Shown: positions 26,863-34,835 of the stretch, piece by piece
Position numbering within the stretch: the first letter of the stretch is position 1
Layout of the letters: each line of letters begins with the position of its first letter
Assembly: GCA_963765555.1 (NCBI GenBank)
Contig: CAVXWX010000012.1
Span: 480,518 to 544,517, forward strand
DNA: 64,000 bases
Direction of reading: 5' to 3'
DNA from: JL08 sp963765555
Lineage (GTDB): Bacteria; Pseudomonadota; Alphaproteobacteria; Rhodobacterales; Rhodobacteraceae
Translations under genes and position numbers: made by a program
Notes under the pieces: generated by a model
What the model saw: only the letters and a program-made list of their open reading frames with translations
What the model was told of the DNA's origin: nothing
The model's database searches: none

Positions 26863-28116
26863 TCAGCGAAGGGCGCGCCCTTTTAATATGGCATCGCTGC
26901 CAAAACGTTGCCGGATCTGATCGGTGGCTTTTTCGGCCTTGCTGCGCCGCACGGCATCAGGATCAAGCAGATCACCGGACAGATCGGCGGCAGTTTCGGC
27001 GCACAAATCAGACAATCCGCACCCCAAAAGGCGGTATGGCCCCTGATCACCAACCTGATCAAACAGGCCGCGCGCAGTGCGATAGACCGTATCGGCAAGC
27101 TGTGTTGCATCGCGCAGGGCAACGCGGCGCGACAGCAGCGAATGATCGGATCGCTTGAGTTTCAGCGTGACGACGCGCCCTGCCAGCGCCTTGGCCTTGG
27201 CGCGGTCTGCCACCTTTTCGGCCATGCGCCACAGATGCCCGTCCAGAATATCGGGATCGCTGGTATCATCGTGAAACGTGGTTTCGTTGGAAATGGATTT
27301 CATCGGTTCATGTGAAGACACGCGCCGTTTGTCCTGCCCGCGGGCCAGATGCCACAACCGGTCCCCCATGGATCCGAACCGCGCGCAAAGATCTTTGCGA
27401 TCCCAGCGCAACAGATCGCTGAAGGTGCGGATACCGGCCTTGTCCAGCGAAGCCTGCGTGGCCTGCCCGACCCCCCAGATCATCCGCACCGGTTTATCCC
27501 GAAGGAACGCGGCGGTTTCGGCGGCCCCGATCACCGAAAACCCGTGCGGTTTGTCCATATCCGATGCCACCTTGGCCAGAAATTTGTTGTGGCTCAGCCC
27601 GATTGATCCGGTCAGGCCCAGTTCCGTGCGCATCCGGCGGATCAGGCGCGCCAGCATCACGGCCGGGGGCACGCCGTGCAGTTTTTGCGTGCCGGTCAGG
27701 TCCAGAAACGCCTCGTCCAGGGAAAGCGGTTCGATGGCGGGGGTCAAATCCTCCATCATGGCGCGGATGGCCCGGGAGGCTTCGACATAGGCGTCCATGC
27801 GCGGTTTGATCACCACCGCATCGGGGCACATTTTCAGCGCTTGAAACATGGGCATTGCCGATTTTACGCCCCGTATGCGGGCCACGTAGCAGGCGGTGGA
27901 CACCACCCCGCGCCGCCCGCCGCCGATGATAACCGGTTTGTCCACCAGCGATGGATCGTCGCGTTTTTCCACGCTGGCATAAAACGCATCGCAATCCATG
28001 TGTGCGATGTTCAGATCAAACAATTCGGGATGCGCCACAATGCGCGGGCTGCCACAGGACGGACACCGGCGGGTCGTGTCAAACGGGGTCAGGCAATCGC
28101 GGCAAAGGGATGGCAT
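26863..28116 (-). CDS. dinB: DinB, DNA polymerase IV with N-terminal zinc-binding extension
   Basis: A 417-residue Y-family translesion polymerase. The catalytic core has NIAHMDCDAFYASVEKRDDP (first metal aspartate), the YVARIRGVKSAMPMF region and SLDEAFLDLTGT (catalytic Asp-Glu), followed by the helix-hairpin-helix and little-finger domains. Before the core lies a short extension with two CxxC pairs (CRDC and CPSC, about residues 5-22), which could bind one zinc. The start is the ATG at 28116; an upstream extension lacks support. No canonical LexA box was found close to it. Confidence 0.93.
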   Translation of the reverse strand: MPSLCRDCLTPFDTTRRCPSCGSPRIVAHPELFDLNIAHMDCDAFYASVEKRDDPSLVDKPVIIGGGRRGVVSTACYVARIRGVKSAMPMFQALKMCPDAVVIKPRMDAYVEASRAIRAMMEDLTPAIEPLSLDEAFLDLTGTQKLHGVPPAVMLARLIRRMRTELGLTGSIGLSHNKFLAKVASDMDKPHGFSVIGAAETAAFLRDKPVRMIWGVGQATQASLDKAGIRTFSDLLRWDRKDLCARFGSMGDRLWHLARGQDKRRVSSHEPMKSISNETTFHDDTSDPDILDGHLWRMAEKVADRAKAKALAGRVVTLKLKRSDHSLLSRRVALRDATQLADTVYRTARGLFDQVGDQGPYRLLGCGLSDLCAETAADLSGDLLDPDAVRRSKAEKATDQIRQRFGSDAILKGRALR

Positions 28117-28442
28117 GTGCGGATGGGACCAGACGGCAGATATCGGGGCGATGGCCGCAGTATACGGCCTGCGCCGCATGAAACAAAACAGGGAAATTCC
28201 TGTACCCCACATAAAGCCCCCCGCGACTTGATGCGGGGGGAGTTAACGAACCGCAGGAAGAACCGGCCCGTTGGGGAGTATCACCTAACGTCAACTGTGC
28301 GTCAGAAGCCCCATTTTCCAAAGTAGGGAATACCGTACTTTCGGCTTATCCTGTCGTCTGTGCCCGAATAAGCACACTTATAGCGAGAATCATGCCCGAA
28401 TAGAGTAGGCGCTGGACTTTTTGCGCCACAATGTGACCGCGA
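28117..28442. other. Gap between pyrF and dinB, no gene seen
   Basis: This 326-bp region contains the C/G-rich hairpin at 28217-28240 and a short inverted repeat (AAAGTA-N10-TACTTT, 28320-28341). I found no credible ORF. A small transcript cannot be excluded. Confidence 0.4.
28217..28240 (-). terminator. Hairpin, probable terminator of the pyrF transcript
   Basis: An 8-bp stem CCCCCCGC/GCGGGGGG with an 8-nt loop. Read on the minus strand it is followed by CTTTAT, a weak U-tract. It lies about 200 nt after the pyrF stop and 100 nt before the dinB start. Confidence 0.5.
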
Positions 28443-29132
28443 TCAGGGCAATTCGGTCAAAATGGCCTCGGCGGCCTGTTTCGGGTCCGATGCCTGCCAG
28501 ATGGGGCGGCCCACCACGATATGATCTGCGCCATCGGCGATGGCGGCGGCGGGTGTGGCCACCCGTTTCTGATCCCCCAGCGCGGCCCCCGCCGGGCGCA
28601 CACCCGGTGTGACGATCAGGCGGCCCGCCGCTTCGGGCAGGGCGCGGATCATCGCGGCTTCTTGCGGTGATGCGATCACACCGTCCGCCCCGGCCTGAAA
28701 GGCCCGTGCGGCGCGTTCGGCCACAATCTGTGGAATATCACCGGCGCGGATCAACCCGTCGTCCAGATCGGACCTGTCCAGCGATGTCAGAATGGTGACG
28801 CCCAGAATTTTCATGGTGCTGCCGCTTGCACCTTCTTTGGCGGCGCGCACCACATGCGGATCGCCATGGACCGTCAGAAAATCAAGATCGAACTGGGCGA
28901 GGCCGCGCACCGCCGCTTCGATTGTCGCGCCGATATCGAACAGTTTCATATCCAGAAAAATGCGCTTGCCGTGGTCCTGCTTAAGCTCGTTGGCCAGCGC
29001 CAGCCCGCCACTCGTCAGCATACCCAGCCCGATTTTGTAAAACGAAACGGTCGATCCAAGCCTTTCGGCCAGATCAAGGCCATGCACAGCCGAGGGAACA
29101 TCAAGCGCGACAATCAGGCGGTCATCAGACAT
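28443..29132 (-). CDS. pyrF: PyrF, orotidine 5'-phosphate decarboxylase
   Basis: A 229-residue class I OMP decarboxylase, the last step of UMP synthesis. It starts MSDDRLIVALDVPSAVHG and carries the catalytic DxxxxD region IFLDMKLFDIGATIEAAV, the DGVIASPQE segment and the C-terminal VTPGVRPAGAALGDQKR and ADHIVVGRPI. The ATG at 29132 is used rather than an upstream TTG. The gene is followed to the left by a 326-bp gap with a hairpin. A small unknown gene lies 90 bp upstream on the same strand. Confidence 0.95.
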   Translation of the reverse strand: MSDDRLIVALDVPSAVHGLDLAERLGSTVSFYKIGLGMLTSGGLALANELKQDHGKRIFLDMKLFDIGATIEAAVRGLAQFDLDFLTVHGDPHVVRAAKEGASGSTMKILGVTILTSLDRSDLDDGLIRAGDIPQIVAERAARAFQAGADGVIASPQEAAMIRALPEAAGRLIVTPGVRPAGAALGDQKRVATPAAAIADGADHIVVGRPIWQASDPKQAAEAILTELP

Positions 29133-29222
29133 GGGCAAACCTTTGGTTGGGGTGTTTGCGCCTGCCTAATCTGTTCGGGACGCCCTGTCTATCGGGCGTG
29201 CGTCTCGCCGGTGCCTTGGGTG

Positions 29223-29555
29223 TCAGGCGATGCGGCGGCGCAAAAAGCCCGAATGGCTCCAGCGACGGAAAATCCGGACCGGATTTAAGTCGGGTTCGGG
29301 CCGCAGGGCCGAGTGCAGCGGTGCCATGCTGGCACGCAACCCGGATTGTGTTTTCTGCTGTCTGCGGGCCTGCGCGATCAACCGGCGTGTCGCGTCTTCG
29401 AACGACATGGTGATCGGGGCGGGCACGGTGCAGGCGTGTTTTACCGCAGTGTTGTTTTCATACAAAGTGACCGTTGCTTCGAAACTTTGGTTCGCAGCGT
29501 TATATATCACGTCGGACACGCGCACTTTGGGAAACGGGAAACGAAAATGTTTCAT
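29223..29555 (-). CDS. Small protein of unknown function, 110 residues
   Basis: A basic 110-residue protein starting MKHFRFPFPKVRVSDVIYNA, with a beta-rich first half (SFEATVTLYENNTAVKH) and a helical middle (DATRRLIAQARRQQ). The C-terminal 30 residues are arginine-rich and could be unfolded. No motif or signal peptide is recognised. It lies between two other small leftward genes and pyrF, with GC-rich codon use like its neighbours. I infer it is real, but the function is not known. Confidence 0.65.
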   Translation of the reverse strand: MKHFRFPFPKVRVSDVIYNAANQSFEATVTLYENNTAVKHACTVPAPITMSFEDATRRLIAQARRQQKTQSGLRASMAPLHSALRPEPDLNPVRIFRRWSHSGFLRRRIA

Positions 29556-29689
29556 CTGCTTATCCTAAAAATTGACGTTGCTACTCTGTCAACGCGCTAG
29601 ATAGGAATCGGGTTCAAAGGTTTTTATGGGTCACACGGCCAAGTGACTCGGCGTAACATTGTTTGAGCGTGTTTTCGCCCATGGCTGTG

Positions 29690-29962
29690 TCAGACCAGCT
29701 TGCGCGCAACATCAGGCAGGGCACCGGGTGCGAATGTCAGGGTTTTCTTATCACGCGGGCTTGCGTTCAGGCGGTGCAGCTGACGGATGGCATCGCTGAT
29801 CAGCGCAGAGGCCACCGCATGTTTCGACTGTTCGGGTGCCAGAAAGGCGGCGCAATTCAGCGTCACATCCGTATCGGGGCCGACAAGGTGGATTTTCGCA
29901 ATGTGGCAGTTGGATGCCGTGTGATAGGCAATGTCATCCAGATCAATGTGATCAACGCGCAT
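29690..29962 (-). CDS. Small protein of unknown function, 90 residues
   Basis: A 90-residue protein starting MRVDHIDLDDIAYHTASNCHIAKIHLVGPDTDVTLNC, with a mixed alpha/beta look and a C-terminal helix (ALISDAIRQLHRL). It has no membrane segment or known motif. It is divergent from clpB with 215 bp between, and a neighbour-like codon use supports it being expressed. The function is not evident. Confidence 0.65.
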   Translation of the reverse strand: MRVDHIDLDDIAYHTASNCHIAKIHLVGPDTDVTLNCAAFLAPEQSKHAVASALISDAIRQLHRLNASPRDKKTLTFAPGALPDVARKLV

Positions 29963-30073
29963 GGGTACTCTCTCACTCGTTTACGATGTGAAAGCTATTG
30001 CGCGTCACAATGGCAAAAAAGGGGCGATGTGCCGGATTTTTCCCCCAAAGTGGTCGGTTTCTGATTGCGCCTA

Positions 30074-30103
30074 CTTGAAGCCGAAGCGGTGCTTTCACAT
30101 ATT
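30074..30103 (+). promoter_or_regulatory. Probable sigma-32 (RpoH) promoter of clpB
   Basis: CTTGAA (30074-30079), a 15-bp spacer, then TCACATATT (30095-30103) resembles the RpoH pattern CTTGAA-N13-17-CCCCATnT. It lies about 75 nt before clpB, whose Shine-Dalgarno (AAGGAGA) and ATG are strong. Heat-shock control of clpB is well established; use of this site is inferred. Confidence 0.65.
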
Positions 30104-30177
30104 AGTGACAAGGCCCGAACAAAGCGTGCTGCATGTCAGGCGTGAATAAACTGGGCGCTTAGAAAAGGAGACAGACC

Positions 30178-32793
30178 ATGGACTTAAGCAAGTTCACGGA
30201 GCGGTCGCGCGGGTTCGTGCAAGCCGCCCAAACGATCGCAACACGCGAAAATCACCAGCGCTTGACGCCGGAACACATTCTAAAAGCATTGATGGACGAC
30301 GATCAGGGGCTGGCCAGCAACCTGATCAAACGGGCCGGCGGCGCACCCGAACAGGTGGTCGAGGCACTGGAACTGGCCCTGTCCAAGATTCCGCAAGTGA
30401 CCGGAGATTCCGGACAGGTCTATCTGGACGGCCCGACTGCAAAGGTGCTGACCGAAGCAGAAGCGCTGGCCAAAAAGGCGGGTGATAGTTTTGTACCTGT
30501 CGAACGCATTCTGATGGCGCTGTGTATGGTCAAATCCAAGGCCAAGGATGCGCTGGATGCCGGTGCCGTGACGGCGCAGGGGCTGAATGCAGCGATCAAT
30601 GATATTCGCAAGGGCCGTACCGCAGATACAGCAAGTGCCGAAGAAGGTTATGATGCGCTGAAGAAATATGCGCGCGATCTGACCGAAGCGGCCGAGCAGG
30701 GCAAGATTGACCCGATCATCGGGCGCGACGAGGAAATCCGCCGTGCGATGCAGGTGCTTTCGCGCCGTACCAAGAACAACCCTGTGCTGATCGGGGAACC
30801 CGGTGTGGGTAAAACCGCCATCGCCGAAGGCATGGCGCTGCGCATCGTCAACGGCGATGTGCCCGAAAGCCTGCGCAACAAGAAATTGCTGGCGCTGGAT
30901 ATGGGCGCGCTGATCGCCGGTGCGAAATATCGCGGTGAATTCGAAGAACGCCTGAAGGCGGTTCTGAACGAAGTGACCGCCGCAGCCGGTGAAATTATCC
31001 TGTTTATTGACGAGATGCACACCCTTGTGGGCGCGGGTAAGGGCGATGGCGCAATGGACGCCGCCAACCTGATCAAACCGGCGCTGGCGCGGGGCGAATT
31101 GCACTGTATCGGTGCGACCACTTTGGACGAATACCGCAAATACGTTGAAAAAGACGCGGCCCTGGCCCGCCGGTTTCAGCCTTTGGTGATCGCGGAACCC
31201 ACGGTCGAGGATACGATCAGTATTCTGCGCGGGATCAAGGAAAAATACGAACTCCACCACGGGGTGCGGATATCCGACAGCGCGCTGGTTGCGGCGGCAA
31301 CGCTAAGCCATCGGTATATCACCGACCGGTTCTTGCCGGACAAGGCGATTGATCTGGTTGACGAAGCAGCCAGCCGCCTGCGCATGGAAGTGGACAGCAA
31401 ACCCGAAGAACTGGATGCGCTGGACCGCGAGATTTTGCAAAAGCAGATCGAAGCTGAAGCGCTGCGGCTGGAAGACGATGCGGCCTCCAAGGACCGTCTG
31501 GAAACACTGACCAAGGATCTGGCGGAATTGCAGGAACGCTCAAGCGAGATGACAGCGCAATGGCAAAGCGAGCGCGACAAGCTGGCCAGTGCCCGTGATC
31601 TGAAGGAACAACTGGATCACGCCCGTGCCGAACTGGATATCGCCAAACGCGAAGGCAATCTGTCCAAGGCCGGAGAGCTGTCGTATGGCGTCATCCCCGA
31701 GCTTGAGAAAAAGCTGAGCGCGGCAGAAGGGGCCGAAAGCGAAGCGATGGTGGCCGAGGCCGTGCGCCCCGAGCAGATCGCAAGCGTGGTTGAACGCTGG
31801 ACCGGTATTCCGACATCCAAGATGCTGGAAGGGGACCGCGAAAAACTGTTGCGGATGGAAGACCAGCTGCATGCGCGCGTGATCGGTCAGGACAGCGCGG
31901 TTCGGGCGGTTGCAAATGCGGTGCGCCGTGCGCGGGCGGGCCTGAACGACGAAGGCCGCCCCTTGGGCAGCTTCCTGTTTCTGGGGCCGACCGGTGTGGG
32001 TAAAACCGAACTGACCAAAGCCGTGGCCGAATTCCTGTTTGATGACGAACACGCAATGGTGCGCATCGACATGTCGGAATTCATGGAAAAACACGCTGTG
32101 TCGCGTCTGATCGGGGCACCCCCCGGATATGTCGGATATGACGAAGGCGGTGTGTTGACAGAAGCGGTGCGGCGCAGACCCTATCAGGTGGTGCTGTTTG
32201 ACGAAGTCGAAAAGGCGCACCCGGATGTGTTCAACGTGCTGTTGCAGGTGCTGGACGATGGTGTTCTGACCGATGGTCAGGGACGGACGGTTGATTTCAA
32301 GCAAACGCTGATCATCCTGACATCCAACCTTGGGGCGCAGGCGCTAAGCCGGTTGCCCGACGGGGCCGATGCATCCGATGCGAAACGGGATGTGATGGAT
32401 GCCGTTCGCGCGCATTTCCGGCCCGAGTTCCTGAACCGTCTGGATGAAACCATCATCTTTGACCGTCTGAACCGCGACGATATGGATTCGATCGTGACCA
32501 TTCAGCTGGCACGGCTGGCCAAACGTCTGGTGGGTCGCAAGATCACACTGGATCTGGATCAGGCGGCGCTGAAATGGCTGGCCGACGAAGGCTATGACCC
32601 TGTCTTTGGCGCACGTCCGCTGAAACGGGTGATCCAGACCGCGTTGCAAAACCCGTTGGCTGAAATGCTGCTGGCGGGGGATGTGATGGACGGCGATACC
32701 ATTACGGTTTCCGCCGGTGCCGACGGGTTGCTGATTGGTGACAGGATATCGCGTTCGAACCGCACACCGCCCGAGGATGCCGTGGTGCATTGA
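30178..32793 (+). CDS. clpB: ClpB, protein disaggregase
   Basis: An 871-residue Hsp100 disaggregase that works with DnaK to dissolve aggregates. It shows the N-terminal Clp_N repeats (about 1-145), the first AAA module with Walker A GEPGVGKT (206-213), the ClpB-specific coiled-coil middle domain (about 410-530, rich in Glu/Lys/Arg), and the second module with GPTGVGKT (603-610). The length is normal for ClpB. It is a single gene flanked upstream by a likely RpoH promoter and downstream by a perfect terminator. Confidence 0.98.
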   Translation: MDLSKFTERSRGFVQAAQTIATRENHQRLTPEHILKALMDDDQGLASNLIKRAGGAPEQVVEALELALSKIPQVTGDSGQVYLDGPTAKVLTEAEALAKKAGDSFVPVERILMALCMVKSKAKDALDAGAVTAQGLNAAINDIRKGRTADTASAEEGYDALKKYARDLTEAAEQGKIDPIIGRDEEIRRAMQVLSRRTKNNPVLIGEPGVGKTAIAEGMALRIVNGDVPESLRNKKLLALDMGALIAGAKYRGEFEERLKAVLNEVTAAAGEIILFIDEMHTLVGAGKGDGAMDAANLIKPALARGELHCIGATTLDEYRKYVEKDAALARRFQPLVIAEPTVEDTISILRGIKEKYELHHGVRISDSALVAAATLSHRYITDRFLPDKAIDLVDEAASRLRMEVDSKPEELDALDREILQKQIEAEALRLEDDAASKDRLETLTKDLAELQERSSEMTAQWQSERDKLASARDLKEQLDHARAELDIAKREGNLSKAGELSYGVIPELEKKLSAAEGAESEAMVAEAVRPEQIASVVERWTGIPTSKMLEGDREKLLRMEDQLHARVIGQDSAVRAVANAVRRARAGLNDEGRPLGSFLFLGPTGVGKTELTKAVAEFLFDDEHAMVRIDMSEFMEKHAVSRLIGAPPGYVGYDEGGVLTEAVRRRPYQVVLFDEVEKAHPDVFNVLLQVLDDGVLTDGQGRTVDFKQTLIILTSNLGAQALSRLPDGADASDAKRDVMDAVRAHFRPEFLNRLDETIIFDRLNRDDMDSIVTIQLARLAKRLVGRKITLDLDQAALKWLADEGYDPVFGARPLKRVIQTALQNPLAEMLLAGDVMDGDTITVSAGADGLLIGDRISRSNRTPPEDAVVH

Positions 32794-32819
32794 CCCGCGG
32801 GATTAGAACGACGCACAAA

Positions 32820-32848
32820 GGCCGGACAGAAATGTCCGGCCTTTTTTA
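32820..32848 (+). terminator. clpB intrinsic terminator
   Basis: A perfect 9-bp stem GGCCGGACA/TGTCCGGCC around a GAAA loop, followed by TTTTTTAT. It ends about 20 bp before the start of the next gene. Confidence 0.93.
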
Positions 32849-32864
32849 TGAAAGACAGGTGAGT

Positions 32865-33519
32865 ATGGCACAGCCGAAACTGGTGATTTTTGATTGCGAC
32901 GGCGTATTGGTCGACAGTGAACCGCTGACCGATGCCGTGATGCAGAAATCGTTCGCGCATTACGGTCTTGATCTGCCGATCACACAAATCAACAGCCTGT
33001 TTGTGGGCGGAACGATGACAGGCGCAATGCATCAGGCCCGCGCGCTGGGCGCGGCGTTGCCGGATCACTGGCTGAAAGAGATTTATACCGAGATTTACAG
33101 CGTGCTGGAACAAAGTGTCGAACTTGTGCCCGGCGTCACCGGTGTGTTGGATGAGCTGGATCGTGCGGGGATCGGTTATGCCGTTGGATCAAACGGGCGG
33201 ACTCCGCAAAATGGAAATCACATTGGGGCGCACCGGCTTGCTGGAACGGTTTCAGGGGCGGTTCTTTTCCGCGCAGGATTGTTCTGCACCGAAACCTGCA
33301 CCGGATGTGTATCTGAAGGCCGCCGCACATGCAGGGATCGATCCGGTTGATTGCGTGGTGATCGAAGACAGTGCGACAGGGGCCAAGGCGGGGCAGGCTG
33401 CGGGTATGCGGTGTTTCGGATACTCTGCCGAAACACCGCGTGACATGTTGCGCCCCTATTGCGATGCCGTGTTTGACGATATGGCCGAATTGCATGCGCT
33501 TTTGGGGTTGCGCACATAA
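32865..33519 (+). pseudogene. HAD-family phosphatase with one frameshift
   Basis: The frame starts at the ATG at 32865, MAQPKLVIFDCDGVLVDSEP, the motif I of beta-phosphoglucomutase-like HADs, and runs to GIGYAVGSNG. The frame then shifts near 33200: the second frame continues LRKMEITLGRTGLLERFQ and then CSAPKPAPDVYLKAA (the motif III Lys and Pro region), followed by VIEDSATGAKAGQAAGM (motif IV). A single base change accounts for the break, so the gene was a complete enzyme of about 217 residues. The substrate may be a sugar or a phosphoglycolate-like compound. Confidence 0.82.
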
Positions 33520-33539
33520 GGCTGTGTTCACCACTGAAA

Positions 33540-33565
33540 AAGCCCGCACATTTCTGCGCGGGCTT
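33540..33565. terminator. Bidirectional terminator between convergent genes
   Basis: AAGCCCGC (33540-33547) pairs with GCGGGCTT (33558-33565), with A- and T-rich flanks on each side. It sits between the rightward HAD gene and the leftward fasciclin gene. Confidence 0.75.
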
Positions 33566-33595
33566 CCGTTAGACCATCTTCATTGCTGTCCGGTT

Positions 33596-34081
33596 TTATT
33601 CGGCAGGAATAAGAACCGTGTCGATCACGTGGATCACGCCGTTGGAGGTTTCGATGTCTGCAGTTGTGACTGTCGCAGTGTTCACCATCACACCGTTGTC
33701 CAGATCAATCGTGATCTCTCCGCCCTGAACGGTCGCGGCTGTCATGTCGTCGCTCAGATCGGTGGACATCACTTTACCGGCGACCACGTGGTACGTCAGG
33801 ATTGCGGTCAACTGGTCTTTGTTTTCCGGTTTCAGCAACGTTTCAACAGTGCCTTCCGGCAGCGCTGCAAACGCTTCATCTGTGGGGGCGAAAACGGTGA
33901 AGGGGCCTTCGCCCTTCAAGGTGTCGACCAGACCGGCCGCCTGAACCGCAGCCACCAGTGTGGTGAACGATCCGGCGTCAACGGCGGTGTCGACGATATC
34001 TTTGGAATGGCCGTCTGCAAACGCGGCACCCGCGATGAAAGTTGCAGCCGTTGCGAAGGCAAAAGTTGTAGAGCGAAGCAT
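33596..34081 (-). CDS. Exported fasciclin (FAS1) domain protein
   Basis: A 161-residue protein with a signal peptide (MLRSTTFAFATAATFIAGAAFA-DG, cut near residue 22) and one complete FAS1 domain: DIVDTAVDAGSFTTLVAAVQAAGL, the H1 motif GPFTVFAPTDEAFAAL, and the H2 region TSNGVIHVIDTVLIP. FAS1 proteins mediate adhesion or extracellular matrix contact; the role here is unknown. It is followed by the convergent terminator. Its upstream gap holds a strong hairpin (34155-34178). Confidence 0.93.
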   Translation of the reverse strand: MLRSTTFAFATAATFIAGAAFADGHSKDIVDTAVDAGSFTTLVAAVQAAGLVDTLKGEGPFTVFAPTDEAFAALPEGTVETLLKPENKDQLTAILTYHVVAGKVMSTDLSDDMTAATVQGGEITIDLDNGVMVNTATVTTADIETSNGVIHVIDTVLIPAE

Positions 34082-34154
34082 GTCGTTCTCCCTTATGAGA
34101 ATATCGATAATACCTTGTTGGTATCGGGGTAGATACGACGCTGGCGCAGGGCCG

Positions 34155-34178
34155 GATCAGCGGGGATTCCCGCTGATC
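34155..34178. repeat. Perfect 10-bp hairpin between fasciclin and DUF302 genes
   Basis: GATCAGCGGG, loop GATT, then CCCGCTGATC, an exact inverted repeat. There is no T-run on either strand. It lies after the DUF302 gene and before the fasciclin gene, both read leftward; it may be a processing or pausing structure. Confidence 0.5.
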
Positions 34179-34268
34179 AGAGATTGTTGTGGCTTGACGG
34201 AACAAGCGCCCGCGCTAAGCCGCGACCGTTCGATCAGACAATTCAAATAAACGTGATAAACAGGTGCA

Positions 34269-34712
34269 TTATTCGACGCCGATTGCGGCCTTTGTGATGT
34301 CATCCAGCAGGGTCTGGACCTCTTGCATCGGGCCGTCGGGGAACGTGCGATAGCCGATCATGGTCTGATCCGGTGCATCGGGGCTTTGCGCGACAAAGAT
34401 CGTATAGGGGCAATACATCAGGTTCATCGGGTCCGCTTCCATCACCTTGCGTGACAGGGACGCCGAACAGAAGCTGTAGACATCTGCCGCCAGAAACACA
34501 GTAATATCCGATCCCACATCGGGGCCGGTGCGTTCCAGCATGTCACCCACATGGTTGATCCCTTCGATCACCAACCCCTGATCCAGAATGGCGTTTTCAA
34601 GACCAAAGATCACATCGTCAAAGCTGTCATCGGTCATATAGGTCACAACATCGCCGGCCAACGTGGCGGTGGCCGTCAGGCACAGGGCGGTTGCGGCTAA
34701 AAAATGTCTCAT
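34269..34712 (-). CDS. Exported DUF302-family protein
   Basis: A 147-residue protein with a signal peptide (MRHFLAATALCLTATATLAG-DV) and a DUF302-like body: VTYMTDDSFDDVIFGLENAIL, EGINHVGDML, the CSASLSRKVMEADPMNLMYCPYTIFV segment and a C-terminal helix. The fold binds small molecules in some members; the function is unknown. The start at 34712 is supported by a Shine-Dalgarno (AAGGATC). It is divergent from the glutamate-synthase-like gene (123 bp). Confidence 0.85.
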   Translation of the reverse strand: MRHFLAATALCLTATATLAGDVVTYMTDDSFDDVIFGLENAILDQGLVIEGINHVGDMLERTGPDVGSDITVFLAADVYSFCSASLSRKVMEADPMNLMYCPYTIFVAQSPDAPDQTMIGYRTFPDGPMQEVQTLLDDITKAAIGVE

Positions 34713-34835
34713 GCTGATCCTTCCATTGCGCAGCAGGGCGGCTTGCGACACTGTTCCGGCCATCAACGGTCGGGCCTTACGCCTGATCCGTAAACCTAAA
34801 TCACCGTGCCACAGCACAAGTATCGGAGAACACAT

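Noticed and set aside
28248..28263. GAAC-N8-GAAC near dinB, resembling an alphaproteobacterial LexA box
   Set aside because: The established alphaproteobacterial SOS box is GTTC-N7-GTTC; the spacing here is 8, and it is more than 130 bp from the dinB start.
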